NCBI GenBank assembly: GCA_027579435.1
Contig: JANBPK010000938.1
Span: forward strand, 29,763-93,762
DNA length: 64,000 nt
Source of the DNA: Candolleomyces eurysporus
Lineage: Eukaryota; Basidiomycota; Agaricomycetes; Agaricales; Psathyrellaceae
Direction: 5' to 3'
Shown: positions 11,007 through 23,895 of the stretch, piece after piece
How positions within the stretch are numbered: position 1 is the first letter of the stretch
How the letters are laid out: each line of letters begins with the position of its first letter
Made by a program: the position numbers and the translations under genes
The notes under the pieces: model-generated
The model's database searches: none
Told to the model about the DNA's origin: nothing
What the model saw: only the letters and a program-made list of their open reading frames with translations

Positions 11007-14000
11007 CTATTCAACTCCATTACTTACCGATTGGGAATATGAGAATATGTACGAAGTGAGAGTAAGCGCAACGGAGTACCAGAAGTAAATCATTGGCTTT
11101 GAAAGTGTCAATAGAAGTCCTTTACCTTGTCGGTGTGTGGTAGGCATGTATATCGTGGTCTGCAAGAGGAATGGGAGAATCGAAAGGAAACCGAAGACAG
11201 AAAGATCCAAGAGGTGTAGAGGTGGGAAAGAAACGAGAACTTGAAAAAAATACTCTCAGCTAACTAGCTTGATACACTGAGAATGATGAACAAACCTGGC
11301 GCGATTGGGACATTTGACACTGGGTAAAATTGTTGAGAACGATGAAAGGCGAGTAGCAAGCTTTTTGACATTCGCTTGTACATAACTCTACTTAAATACA
11401 ATCGATGTACATATATTGCAGGCGTCATTAATACTACCCGAGTGCGAGAAGCAAAACAAATTCTATGAGTAAAAAAAATATAAATAAATATTGAATCAAC
11501 TACAGATACGAGACCACAATCGAAGCACCTACGGTCGCAGTCCCTCAGAAGAGCCTGTTGGAGCTGTGAAAGTAGAATTGTGTTCGCTCTGGCAATGCAG
11601 ATGTGGAGAACTTTCGAAGCGATAGCGCTTGATAAGGTGCAACTCGAATGTCTGAACCGAGTCGAGTCGAGTCGAGTCGCGACAAACCACGTACCGAAAG
11701 TTCGAATTCTCTCTTTCAGGACGGTCTATGCTATGTTGAAGTCCGACCTTCCCAAGCCCTGCGCTGATGCGATAACCTACCATAACAGAGGATTTGAGAG
11801 CGTCTTCCTACACATCGACATCCTAACCGAGATTTATAGCAACTCTATTAACGTGTCGACTCGAGTCGGCCGAGCTGTATCGCTAATTATAAAAATAGGG
11901 AAGGAGCTTCGCATACTTACTGGCATCCAGTTGACAGCTTTCGTCCGTTCAGCTACTCAGACTAGTGAGTCTAGCAGCTCTAAATGAAGCTAAAGAAATA
12001 ACTGGTTGACGCTTCAAAGACTGCGGTCGAGACGGAGAGAGAGAGGAAGCGAGTTGTCAGACTGACCGTAACATGACACTTAGAGAGTTGCCTTTGTTAT
12101 TGCAACGAGGATTTCAAGTTCGTGGGACGGTTCAGAAGGTCTTCCAACTTTCGTATACGTCTGTGAGTTTGCGAGAGGAACCACAGAGCCGACCAAGAGG
12201 AAGTCCAGCATTTGGAGAGAAAGCGAGAAACATAGAAATGGAGGGGTCAAAGGAGCACAAAAGGCGACTGACGTCAACCTCACCTTGTAGCCTGGACGGA
12301 CTAATCCATGAATGTCGAATTTGGGACCTGTAGCGCACCAGGAGAGGTCCTCGCACCCATTTGTTATGTCATTGTTCATTGGCCGGCAGGTAGTGGATCA
12401 TGGATACCACGGTATGTATACAAGCTGCCCATACATTGAAAATCGCCCTACACATATCTAAAATCACTCGAACCCACACAAGTAAGACATACAAGTCCTG
12501 CCTTGCTTCGCTACGGCATCGGGATCCAAGAATATAGGCCTATCCTCAGAATTTTAGCTCGCTACAATATTGAGCCTGAAAATACGGGATGGTCAAGGGT
12601 GTTCTGCAAAGCTCATTTGATCAATCCCTCCGCGTGCGGGGGTGTATAATCTACTCAAAATCTTTGAAACTCATATCTCCCCATGCGATGCAGACCGCAA
12701 ACACATTAGTACGAACTAATATAGAGTTGGGCATGAGGCCATTGCTGCCCCTTTCAATTAGGATTTCATCTAAAAGACTCTATTAGTCGTATCCATTGGG
12801 GTGCATTAGTATGACTTAGAACCCTAGACATATTCGCTGCTTCGACTCAAGCCGGTGATAACTCTAGCTCAAACATCTCTGGAAATCCAAGGTTAAGGCA
12901 TGCTGCTGCCCTAGGCTCTTTTTTCTCAGACAATGAGAAACTACTGTTACAATAGAAGCTGAGATAGGAGACTTGCTGCGCATGACGCCATAATGTCATC
13001 TAGGGTCAAAGCAAGAGCAGAGATCAACCTTTAGAATAAATAAGGGGGTCGGAAAGACCGGTCGAAGAGAGAGAGAGGAGCCAAGATGCAAACTTGTCCC
13101 TGTGACGTTGATTTGCTATGAACACGATAAATTAAAAGTCGAGTTTGAACATACGGGCTTGAGGATGCCATGTAGCTAATGTGGTATGAGCATTGACATG
13201 TCCAATTATGCTGCCTTGCAATTTGAACCTCATCCTTCGTACATCTCGCACATGCGATTGGTGTGTATTAGAATGGCTCAAAGGTTGGCTGTAGCCTTTG
13301 AGCTCGCCCGTCCGAAGCTTGTACTTTTGAAATAGACAATGAGATATGATATGAGGCGACTTATAAGGGAGATCCTGTGCATGACTACAAATGCAGACAG
13401 GTCAATTCGAGAACAAAAAAACAGTTGCAGAATGTAGAAAGGGAAATTTTGGAAAGAACGGGTCAAAGAGAAAGCCGCCAAGAGGTAAACAGAAGTAAAC
13501 TGATCGACGACGTATCTTTCAAGATACTAGAGGATACGCGTACGATTTTGAGCCAGACACAACAGAGCACAAATCCGTATCGTATTTTTAGGAACCCAGC
13601 TCTGCATATATCGCGGTTCTTCGCGAGTAGGGGTCAACGTAGCGAGGGGCGAGAAGACCGAGGGCACGAGCGTGGACTCGAAAGATTTGAAGATCGCACG
13701 TTTTACAGCCACGGCCACAGGAAGTCAGGGCTAAAAAAGAAAATTCAGACGGGTGGGGGGAGGGGTAGTGCAACTGGGAAGATTCATTCGGTTCGTACAA
13801 AAGTTACGTTTCCCCCTCACTTTTCTCTTACCAATTTGACTTTTCGTAACTTTTCCGGGAAAGTGAGAGTGGGCCCAGTAAAATAACAATGTCGCTGCAA
13901 AAGCGACTCAAATTCACGGCTAGCTTGAGTTTTTTGTATGGGTAGAGACGTGATGCGAGATGACGGTGGGCCTGGGTGTTCAAACGTTCAATTACCATCA

Positions 14001-14009
14001 ATACCCGCG
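11007..14009. other. Long intergenic stretch, nothing recognised
   Basis: Three kilobases without a gene that I can support. It holds a short GAGTC microsatellite near 11659-11679, several AT-rich tracts, and one plus-strand open frame (13377-13886, 169 codons) with charged composition, no domain and no promoter or intron signals, which I regard as chance. Confidence 0.45.
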
Positions 14010-14648
14010 GGAAGTAAAGAAAAGATACATCGGCAGCTTTGACTCAACGAATGACGTACATGGTATTCATGCTCAACGAGTTTTCCATCACCTGCGTCAC
14101 ATATGTCCCATTGCGTCACGCTCTCAGCTCGGGATTGCAGCTCGAGGGGGGATAAGAGGATGGGAGCCTCCAGTGGAGGCCGTCCGGCAGACCCAAATCC
14201 CATGATTTCACATAGACTCCCACCTCATTCGACGAGTTTAGGAATAGAAAGCGACCTCCTGGAACCAGGGACTGCGCGATGAGCTTATCGCTGTCCATGC
14301 GGCTCCTTGATGCGGTTGAACACACTCCCTGCTCCATCCTGGGTTCTTGCTCGAGACCGAGTGTCGGTGAATGAGATGCGTCCAGCGGCGATGTCCGAAT
14401 ACCGCGCACTGTAATTCGGCAACATTCATGGAGTCAAGAGCGAAGGAAGAGAGGAACAGCCTGTACTGCCAGCACATGATCTTCAGCAAACCACTCAGAT
14501 CGCTCCATCTGAGAGACTTGTGGACCACCCGCGAGACCTGGAGATACAAACGAGTCAACTCTTTGGACCACACATAGACATTAAAACCAATCACCATGCT
14601 TAGCGATAAGACATCGAAAACGTCCAACAGCATAGCGATCTCCTCCAT
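14010..14648 (-). pseudogene. F-box family relic: F-box and first linker, no propeller
   Basis: Reads as the N-terminal half of the F-box family: EEIAMLLDVFDVLSLSMV, an intron-like segment, VSRVVHKSLRWSDLSGLLKI, then LFLSSFALDSMNVAELQCAV and GHRRWTHLIH, and in another frame LVPGGRFLFLNSSNEVGVYV and WDICDAGDGK. At least two frameshifts separate these blocks. The F-box Leu-Pro start is lost; homology ends near CDAGDGK, and the C-terminal part is absent. Confidence 0.8.
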
Positions 14649-14850
14649 TTGAGAAATTTGTGAGTTCTCACGAACCTTGGGAAAAGACTCGAATGAAACA
14701 CTTCTCCAAAGTTTTTCCCATGCATTTTCGGGTACGGCGCTACCTTTGGGGGGGATGAACGAAATCTATCCTGGCAAAGTGAAGGTTATATCAATTGACA
14801 AGCGACTCTGTCCGAATAATGGCCTAGTTTGAGATGGTCCAGTGCGAAAG
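14649..14850. repeat. Copy 1 of the duplicated F-box 5' flank
   Basis: About 200 bp closely matching 19010-19205 and, in part, 15880-15990. Shared phrases include GAACCTTGGGAAAAGACTCG, TTTCGGGTACGGCGCTACCT and TTTGAGATGGTCCAGTGCG. It sits upstream of the 14010-14648 relic and ends abruptly at 14850, where sequence matching the propeller relic begins. Confidence 0.8.
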
Positions 14851-14851
14851 T

Positions 14852-15815
14852 GAATAGGCCACTGTCGAGGATGATCAACCAATAATCATGATATGAGTAT
14901 GCAAATTGCCACGTGCAAGAGTCAGGTCTGGATTCGCTGACCAGATACGCATATGTACTACCGACGAGAAACTGAGTCGCACATCATCACTCGATTTTTG
15001 AGGTCAGCTAGAACACGGTCTCCAATGATTTTGAAGTGCCCTATGGTCGTTCCCTGAGCCATTGTGAACTAGCCAAGATGGGTGAAAGGCCCGGGTTTGG
15101 GATGATCACCAACATGCACCTCATACACTGCGAAGGTGACTCTATTGAGAGACCCATGAACATCGGCAGCTTTGACCTAACGAATGACGTACATGGTGTT
15201 CATGCTCAACAGTAGAGCCATTCTGAGTTTCCCACTACCTGTATCACATCGCATCACGCTCTCGACTCGGGATTGCAGCTCGAGGGAGGATACAAGGATG
15301 GGACTCTCCAGCGGAGGACGTCCGGCAGACCCCAGACCCCAAAATTTAACATAGACTCCCACGTCATTGAATGAGCTTACGAATAGAAAGCGACCTCCTG
15401 GTACCAGGAACTTTGCGATGCGCTTATTGCTGTAGCACACGCGGCTCCTTGACACCGGTTGGACACACTCCCAGCTCCGTCCTGGGTCCTTGCTCAAGAC
15501 CAAGCGTCGGTGAATAAGATGCGTCCAGCGGCGATGTCCGAGTACCGCGCGCTGTAGTTCGGCAACATTCATGGAGTCGAGAGCGAAGGAAAGAAGGAAC
15601 AGTCTGTACTGCCGGCACCCACCCAGATCACTCGATCCGAGAGAGACTTGTGGGCCACCCGCGAGACCTGGAGATACAAACGAAACAGCTCTTTGGACCA
15701 CACATAGACATTAAAACCAATCAGTATAAGACATCGAACGCGTCCAACAGCACATCAGCGGGTACACGATTCTGAATCAGGTCTGTGTCGAGAGCAGCAC
15801 TTGGCGCCATGGGCG
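14852..15815 (-). pseudogene. F-box family relic with internal deletion in the F-box
   Basis: From 15800 downward the minus strand gives NRVPAD then VLLDAFDVLY: seven or so codons of the F-box are deleted compared with the intact copy (NRVPPEIWKEIAMLLDVFDV). The next blocks (ALDSMNVAELQRAVLGHRRW, then FLVPGGRFLFVSSFNDVGVY) are in one open frame to 15177. Beyond it, 15170-14852 matches the propeller region and is nearly identical to 2160-2470, but carries stops and frameshifts. Homology ends at 14852, next to the flank of the neighbouring relic. Confidence 0.8.
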
Positions 15816-15869
15816 TCTAGCTCAAATTTGGGGCAGTCGAAGATATAATCACAGGGGCAGTACAAAGTC

Positions 15870-16250
15870 TACAAATACGAGAAATTTGTGATTTCTCACG
15901 AACCTTGGGAAAAGACTTGAATGAAACACTATAAATCTATCTTGGCAAACTGAGGGGACATATCAGTTGACGGGCTATGGATGGTCCAATGGCACTTTTA
16001 CTTCCGTACAACCCACGCTGCCGTCCGCCCATAGGCAGCTATAAAGCGCCAGCAACGGATTCCATCTCGCGATAGCGATGTTAGGGCGAGCCCGAGTACA
16101 AGAATGAGCTAGTACTCGTGCAAGATACCTTCCCTTCCGACGCTGAACATCATCTTGCTCGTGCCCATCCATATACATTGACCCATCCCCTCTCCAAGAG
16201 TCTCTTATTCATCACTATCGTCTTCATCAGTCTCTCGGGCTGTCGAGATG
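15870..16250. repeat. Copy 2 of the duplicated F-box 5' flank
   Basis: Matches the 5' flank at 19010-19490 in two blocks: 15880-15970 and 15985-16250, the latter sharing CATAGGCAGCTATA and the stretch ending TCTTCATCAGTCTCTCG. Some 100 bp present in the other copies are missing between the blocks. Confidence 0.75.
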
Positions 16251-17104
16251 GACATTTGGATAAAATTTTTGGGGGGTTTCCAAATCAGATTTGGCGTGTT
16301 TCGGCCCTTCAAATTGGCAAGACCTCGAGCATGAACAGCTCGTTTCTTCTTCCCCATGCCTCTGCACTGAAGATAAGATGCATCCTTTCGTAGAATCGCG
16401 AATTTACCGATTGCACCCATAACCTTGACACCAACTCGACGCCAATGCGCAACGAGCCTGGCCTGGTAATTTGGCTATTGCAGCACAGCCAACAATTTGA
16501 TTTTCACGAAACTTCGGAATCCCAGTCAACTTCCCAAAAGGAAGCATTTGCGCATTCAGGGCCAAGGGTACGGCGTTATTTTGGGGTTGTCCAAGCATAA
16601 TTTCTGAGGGAACCGCTTAATAGATTCCGTTCATACTTGATGAAGATGTTCACCTTTTGGTGCTGTTTGACCCCGCTACTTGATGGGGAGGCACATCATT
16701 GTCAAAGATTTGTCGACTTTGGCTGTCTGCAAATGGATCTATTAAGGGTCGGGAAGGATAAGTAGTTATCTCGACATTCGACCACCAGGATACTATATTC
16801 CCTACTCAAGCCTTCAATCACTACTCACGTCATTCGGTAGGAGTTGGTTCTACAAGGTTTGTAAAGAAAAGAGGCTTATACACGAAAGGGAGGGCTGCTA
16901 TTCAGCAGTTTCAGTAGACTAGTCATATGCATGAGGATTCCGAAAAAAGAAGAGAGGGGAAGAACACGCGCGAGGATGAAAAAACCACAAACCGACCAAA
17001 GTAAACAAAAATCGACATCTTTAAGAGTAGAGAACGATGCGCTGACCGTGTCCTTCATGCTGACATACGGTAATTTACGATAGTATTACATACAAACAGT
17101 CGGT
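16251..17104. other. Intergenic, nothing recognised
   Basis: No gene, RNA or repeat that I can support. A short inverted repeat (CCAAATCAGATTTGG, about 16280) is the only structure noted. Confidence 0.5.
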
Positions 17105-18935
17105 TCAACACAGATAATCATGCACTAATAACTCGTTCCTCGAACCAAAACAAATTGATCTTCCAGAAGCCGGGCAAAGAGACAGAATCGTTCTACTCGA
17201 CGACGGTTCGTCAACAGCGGTCAACCTGACATCGGCCGTGAAACGTCCATAGTCCGAGGAGGGTTTTGGAACAACACTGTAAACAAGTCCTGAACGCAGC
17301 ACGGGATCGCCTGCATACGCTCTTACCAAGGGGCAAGGAGCCGGTATGACCTTGGAGCCATCGATGTATGCATACGTGGCGTACTCCAAAGTTGGGCACA
17401 ATCGATCACCAATATCGAAAGTCGCGAGCCGATCTAGGGTATACTTCAATTGACCGGGACCGGCTTCATTGATACTGGCCTCTCGAAAGACATCAAGCTT
17501 GTATAGGGAGACGAATTCGACGTAGCCAGAGGGTCCCCTGTAATCAATCACCGCAGTTCTGTAGATCAATGGGAAAAAGTTGCTATTGTCACGGCCGTCC
17601 CACAAGGTCGGGAAAGACACTTCCGCGAATTCTTCTCCGGGGGAATAGGATAACGGTGGCGATGAGATGGTGGCAGGCTTTGGCATGTCGAGTGCTAACT
17701 GCCACGTCATATTAACGACCTCTGCTGCGCTGGAAGGTGCAGAGTGCCAAACCCTAGGGTTCGTCGGATTCGAAAGCTGCCACACATGTATGCACGTAGG
17801 GAGATCGTGGCTGACCTGCAGAACGAAATCTCCCACAAACTGCATAGGCAACTGTCGATGATTATGAACCAATGAATTTGATATAAATATGTGAATTGCC
17901 ACGTACAAAAATGAGGTTGCTTGTCGACCAGATGCGTATACTGTAGTATCGACGGGAAACCAAGTCCCACACCACAACTCTGTGCTCGAGGTCCGCTAGA
18001 ACACGATCTCCAATGATTTTGAAGTGCCCGATGGTAGCTCCCTGAGCCATTGCAAACGAGCCAAGATGGGTGAAAGGCACAGACTTGGGATGGTCATCAA
18101 TCTGCACCTCATACACTGCGAGGGTGATGCTATTGAGAAAGAAATAGAGACCCATGAACATCGGGTGGCTTTGACTTAACGAATGACGTACTAGCTGTCC
18201 ATGCTCAATAGTAGAGCCATTCTGAGTTTGCCACCACCTGCATCACATATGTCCCATCGCGCCAGGCTCTTGGCTCTTGGCTTCGACTTGAAGGAGGATA
18301 CGAGGATGGGACTCTCCAGCGGAGGCCGACCGGCAGACCCCAGATCCCATAATTTAACATAGACTCCCGCGTCATTGGACGAGTTTACGTATAGAAAGCG
18401 ACCTCCTGGTACCAGGAACTGCGCGATGAACTGACCGCTGTAGCCCACGCAGCTTCTTGCCACCGGTTGGACACACTCCCAACCCCGTCCGGGACGCTTG
18501 TTTGGGAGGGAGTGTTGTTCGATAAGATGTGTCCAGCGAAGATGTCCGAATACCGCGCGCCGCAGTTCGACGACATCCATAGAGTCGGTGGTGAAGGAAA
18601 AAANGGAATAGCTTGTACTGGTGGCACATAATCTTCAGAAGACCCACCCAGATCGCTCGATCTGAGAGAGAATTGTGCAGCGTCCGCGAGACCTGGAGAT
18701 ATATAAACGAATCAGTTCTTTGGACCACACAACAGTCATAAAAACACTCAATCACCATGCTTAGGGATAAGACATCGAACACGTCCAACAGCATAGCGAT
18801 CTCCTTCCATATCTCAGGGGGTACACGATTTTCAATCAGCTGTAAGATAGGATTGTAAGTGCAACTCTGGAAGGAGGACTCGAGGGTGTTCATACATCTG
18901 TGTCGAGAGTAGCACTTGGCGCCATGGACTTGCAT
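17105..18935 (-). CDS. F-box protein with beta-propeller-like C-terminal region (intact member 1)
   Basis: Four exons on the minus strand: 18935-18756, 18692-18192 (omitting the N at 18604), 18129-17907 and 17851-17105, joining in phase to 550 codons (549 residues). Residues about 36-75 are an F-box (VPPEIWKEIAMLLDVFDVLS, then LSMVSRTLHNSL), interrupted by intron 1, the same place as in the 26-28 kb paralogue. The rest contains beta-rich phrases such as RVVVWDLVSRRYY and QFVGDFVLQVSHDLPTCIHV, which suggest a degenerate propeller. F-box proteins link Skp1-Cullin1 ubiquitin ligases to a target; the target is unknown. The ATG at 18935 is the first in frame. With the N retained the gene looks frameshifted; without it every exon joins in phase. 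Five or more broken relatives lie in this window. Confidence 0.8.
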
Positions 18936-19009
18936 GTATCGCTCAATTTTCGGGGCAGTTGAAGATAGAATGAGCTGAATCACAAGAGCAGTACACCATC
19001 GACCAATAT

Positions 19010-19490
19010 GAAAGATCCGTGATTTCTCACGAACCTTGGGAAGAAACTCGAATGAAACACTTCTCCGCAGTTTTTCTCATGCATTTTCGGGTACAGCGCT
19101 ACCTTTGGGGTGATGAACGAAATCTATCCTGGCAAATTGAAGGTCATATCAATTGACAAGCGACTCTATCCGAATAAGGGCCTGGTTTGAGATGGTCCAG
19201 TGCGCTGTACCCTTGTACAACGCACCCTGCCGCCGGCGCCGTCAGGCCCTGGTCATAGGCAGCTATACTAGGTAGCTATGAAGCACCAGGAATGGTTTCC
19301 ATCTCCCGACCACAATTTTGGCCCAGCCCCAGTACCGTGAGTGTAGAAGCAAGACTTAGCTAGTACTCGCAGAAAATGGCTCTCCTTCCGATACGCAACA
19401 ACATCATTTTGTTCATGCCGATCCATGTACATTCACCTGTCCTGAGAATCTCTCACTTATCATTATAGTGTTCATCAGTTTCTCGCGTTT
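19010..19490. repeat. 5' flank of intact F-box gene 1; reference copy of the duplicated flank
   Basis: The DNA upstream of the intact F-box gene. Its parts recur at 14649-14850 and 15870-16250, showing that the tandem duplications carried gene plus promoter. It ends where the next F-box relic starts. Confidence 0.7.
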
Positions 19491-19494
19491 CCAC

Positions 19495-19915
19495 ACCAGC
19501 TGCATCACATATGTCCCATTTCCACAGGCTCTTCGCCCAAGGCTGCGCTTTTAGGGAGGATATGAGTATGGGACTCTCCACCAGAGGCCGACCAGCGCTA
19601 CCCACATCCCATAATTTAACATAGGGTTCCACGTCATTGAATGAGATTACGAATAGAAAGCGACCTCCTGGCACCAGGAACTGCGTGATGAATTGATGGC
19701 GCTAGCCCACCCAGCTCCTTGACGCTTGTTGGACACACTCAGACCTCGCTTCCCAATCCTTGCTGAAGATCGAGTGTTCTTGAGCAAGCCACGTCCAGTG
19801 GCAAGGTTCAAGTACCGTGCGCTACAATTTTACAAGATCCATGGAATCGGGGGGGGAATGAGGGAAGGAAAAGTAGTACTGGCGGCGCATAATCTTCAGA
19901 ACAGTTGTATACTTT
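19495..19915 (-). pseudogene. F-box family relic, short middle fragment
   Basis: The minus strand reads DSMDLVKL, an in-frame stop, RTVLEPCHWTWLAQEHSIFS and, in another frame, PGGRFLFVISFNDVEPYVKL and WDVGSAGRPLVESPILISSL. These correspond to the start of exon 2 of the intact family members. There is no F-box and no C-terminal part. Confidence 0.75.
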
Positions 19916-21359
19916 TAAGGACGATTGAACCATGGTCTGCTCTGCAGAACCATTATAAAAANGGTCAGGTCCAAGGTAATGGGCTGGACGCCGGGCAGAC
20001 GAAGATCGACAATCAGAGGTCGCCTTGGTCTCTACCCATTGGACCTTCGCACGACATCTGTTCTCTGTTGCGAATCAGCGATGTCTGAGATGTAGTTACT
20101 AGGGATACTAGTGGAAGTGATGCAGTGGCATCTAAGTTGAAAAAGACGATAATTTGCCTGTATGCTAAGTCATTCTTGAGGCTATCAGGCAATGTATCTA
20201 CGTTCCGAGCTGGCGGAATATCCGTTTTTCATCTCTCCCTTTGGAAAAGCGAGAAAAGGCGAAAGATAGAGAAGGAAGGGTAGAAGGGAATTGTGTCGAG
20301 AATAAAGGAGCTATCTTCGAAAAATCATGAAGGATAACTTAGAAAATACATAATCATCCCAGGTCACACCTCTGCACCTCGAATGATGGTCGACTTAATG
20401 GGAGGCCTCTGACAGCCCATCAGACCCTGAGAAGGAACAGTGTTGAATACTGGAGTACCTTCCTCAAGTTCGGTCAAGTTTCAAGTTTCAACAATATCGC
20501 GCCTGATCCCATAATTATATCAGCGTTAGGATGCAAGGATAGCTGCATCGCAATGGTGAAGTCTCCAAGACATTAAAGCCTTCGAAGGATATATCACACC
20601 CGAACAAAATCCCAAATGACTCCAAAATGGACCGATCGCTTAGGCAGACTAAGTCCCTGTTCGAGTTAATTTTCAAGCGGTTAGTATCTGAAGTATAAGA
20701 ATTTTTGAAAATGAGAGACTCAGCTCCATGAATCTCGGGCAATATCCCGCATGGAGATCGACCCTTGTAGGCTCTGTCGACGTGGCTGGTGAACGACGCG
20801 GAGATACTCGGTAGTGATCGTTAGCGTACGCTGGAGAACTGTGTAAAAAGGTACTCAGAGCCATGATTTAAGACCAATAAACCCTGTCGATGAGTACCAC
20901 GCTACCCACAATGCTGCGCTGTCGGAATAAGATACCAAAAAGGTGCGGGTGCAAAATTTGAACGTTCGGATGCTCTATTCCAACTGTCACAGTCAAAGAG
21001 GATTTCATATGAAGGGTCTGTGATTATGAATACATGACGGAAGAACGAGGCTCCCCAAGTCCCGCGCTCACACTTGGACAGCCGCCTCTGAACATCTACA
21101 TGGCACTCAGTATGCTTCGCTAATATCTCAATCTATGCTGCCATTTAGAGAAAAATGAAGAGAATGTATACATCTACATATTTGACGAGACGATACATAA
21201 ATACAGATACAAGAAAGAAAGGAGCAAATCTACTGTCAGGTCTCCCAAAACGCTTGGAATGAGGACTGTCTCAATCTTGAGGATACAACCGCAGAGAGAG
21301 TAAAGTTGCAGCTGGACACGCGGCTCTTCTGAGTGCCGGTGTCAGTCACACAGTGTCAA
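19916..21359. other. Intergenic, nothing recognised
   Basis: Short open frames only; an N at 19963 lies in an A-run. A short minus-strand open frame starting at an ATG at 20864 has a plausible start but no recognisable domain and no supported continuation. Confidence 0.45.
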
Positions 21360-22080
21360 TGTCATATGGAGTGGCGAAGGCGACTTCGTTGACGCGGAAT
21401 TCTTCTAAACTTCCCTCGGCCTCGCGGTGGGACAACGTGTATTCAGTGCAACACTACGTATGTAGTTGGTAAAGACGACTTTGACTAGAGCTTCGACCGC
21501 ATTTTACGAAAATTTTGACTTGGATAACCTGACGCTCCGAAACGGGATCCAGCCAACCATTGGAGAGGTCATTGTTGTACCCCAACCAGGGTTCTAATGT
21601 TACGGTGAGGGAGTGAATCTCGAAGTCAGCATCTAGCTTCTACCAAGCCTCTAGATTGAATGACTGACCCTGGACTCGATGACCCCATTGCTGATGGATT
21701 GACCCCGTGAAGACTCGGAAAAGGGTACGGGAAGAGAGTGGGCCATTAAGCCACAGATAGCGACAAAAGATAGTTGCGGCATGCGCATGGTTGTCGACCA
21801 GAATCAATTGGGACTCTTGGTTCACTAGAGGACGTACGACCAGCGAATAGCGCCAGTCAGATCTTGGATAGTGACCGCACAGACCGGCTGTGATGAAGAA
21901 GTACTTCAAGTCAAAGAGCGGTAGAAGTTGGAAGGTGAGGGCTCTTATACTTTGTTCGGCGCCGAATTGATGGTGATGGTGGTCGATGATTATTCAACCA
22001 TCTGGTCCGTCGGTACCTTCTATCAAATATGCATGAGGCTTCTCTTGCTTCCACGAGGACTTTAGGCCTTCTCCATGCGC
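21360..22080 (-). pseudogene. Unrecognised, probably broken gene
   Basis: The minus strand shows coding-like text over about 600 nt: LFDLKYFFITAGLCGHYPRS, SLVVRPLVNQESQLILVDNH and then, after an in-frame TAG at about 21640, FEIHSLTVTLEPWLGYNND and GWLDPVSERQVIQVKIFVKC. The blocks are separated by stops that no clean GT-AG intron removes. The alternating hydrophobic pattern suggests beta-rich structure. I do not recognise the family. It could also be an expressed gene whose introns I failed to place. Confidence 0.35.
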
Positions 22081-23803
22081 AATTTCATCCACTCGGAACT
22101 TAGCGCTTCAAGCGCGACATTGTTCCCCACCTGTCTTTCTTTCGAGGTCTCCGAAGCGAGATGCGGAAAATGGCGGAGAACGAGTCCCCGAACTAGGCGC
22201 CGCTGGGAGGCTGGCCAGCTGCTAGTAGCTCAACTTTGCATTGGTATATACTACTCAAATGATTTGCTCACGGCGGTGAGAAATACCTTTGACAAGGATC
22301 TTCGATCAACAAAGATGCGATAACTACCACCCAGTGATGTCTTTGATGTACATAGCACGCAAAGTGGTAACTTGTTGGCGGACCGCCCCTGGTGGATTAG
22401 CGCCTTCGGAGCCATGATGATCACTGAAACAGCAGTTCGCGACAAAATGAGAATGAGGGTCTTTTGCGTCGAGGTCTTCAATTCCCCGACTCGAGTCTTG
22501 AGCTCTGAACTTGTAGATTATCTTATCAGCGGAAGATTGATGACGCTCGCGCCGTCACAAGTCACGTCTGTCACGCTCAGAGTTCCTCCTGGGTCCCACA
22601 CACGCCGAACGCGCCAACCAAACCGGCTTTCCGTCGTCCTCCTCCCATGTGCTCCTGCGCATCCTCGTGGCTACTTCGATTAGGCAGATCGGTGAATCTG
22701 CAGGGTTAGGGTGTTTGGAGCCGAAGACTGTCGCATCGTCTGGTCCCAAGGAGACGGAGGACGCGAGGCCTGAGCTATGTTTGATACGAAGTTGGGGCTC
22801 TAGCTTTGGCCCAATACGGAGTGTAGTGCGCCCATCTATCTGTGTACAGGCATGACCATTCCGTGCAAACCTTCAACGTTCATTAAGGGACAGGTACAGA
22901 GAGGCTAAGCCTCCTCATTCCACCTATCTACGCCGCTATCTTATCGATTCAACCCCGTCAAGACAGATTCCGAGTTCCGCCGTCAACGTTCGTTTCCGAA
23001 AGGAAACATGAAGGCGAAAGGGTCAGCCTCGGGGATTCCGTCTAATGGAGGCACTTTCGAAGGCTAATTCGTCTGATTATCACCGCCAGAGACCGAAGGA
23101 ACGTTGTTTCCCCATTTCCCGTTTCCCCATTGTCCAGTGTCGCGTCCAGATGTCGTTGTCAAGGTCCGAAGGCCTCTTGCCCGAGCTACCGGTGGAGAGT
23201 GATGTGGGCTGATGGTCCTCGGCGAAGAGTAAAGGGAGAAACGTGAATGGAGTCAAAGTACGTCGCTAACTCCGATCTCAATCCGCCACTCATGTTGAAC
23301 TTGGACCAGCGACGCAAAGCTTTAGCAAACAGTGGCCCTTCGGACCGTTGTCCTCATCCCCTCGCGCGCATACTCCGGTTCTCCGCCTCCAATGTCATGA
23401 TCCGTACCCCTCTCATCATTGCCGTCGCCGTCGTAATTCCATCCCCACGGAACTTTTTTCTGCCAGGTCAGCGTCAAACCCGCGCGCCCGAGTATGGATG
23501 TTCGTCGGCCGCTCTGGGACGCTTGTCTATGACGTCGCTTGAGCCCTGCAGGCCTTGTGCCTTGCTCACCGATGTTATCACTGCGCCGCCTTCCGACGCA
23601 CCTCTCGGTGTGGCTGTACTGATTGGTTCTGATTCGTTTCTCATTGCTATTGTGTACGCAGCCTCATCATCGATCGCATGAATGAAGCTTGTGCTTGGAC
23701 GCAAACGATGAAGATCACCCGTGCCACTCGCTCATTCAGCGCAGTGGTCTCTCATTGAACGGGTGCCGTTCATAGACACAATGGGCTCTGAAGAGCTTGG
23801 GCG
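22081..23803. other. Intergenic, nothing firmly recognised
   Basis: A 144-codon plus-strand open frame (23247-23681) with Ala/Ser-rich hydrophobic stretches has no domain, intron or promoter signal that I can see. The rest holds short shadow frames only. Confidence 0.4.
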
Positions 23804-23810
23804 TATATAA
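23804..23810 (+). promoter_or_regulatory. TATA box for the gene at 23896
   Basis: TATATAA, 86 bp before the ATG, followed by a C-rich leader. Part of this leader (GATTCGACACCATACCCACA) is conserved in the decayed duplicate near 28676. Confidence 0.6.
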
Positions 23811-23895
23811 AGTCCCGGGGTACCTTCTCGCGTGATTCGACACCATACCCACACGCCCTTTCCCGCCTCCCTCAAACTCTGGAATACCAATACTC

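Noticed and set aside
13377..13886. 169-codon plus-strand frame as a gene
   Set aside because: No domain, promoter, intron or plausible leader; charged composition follows from local base content.
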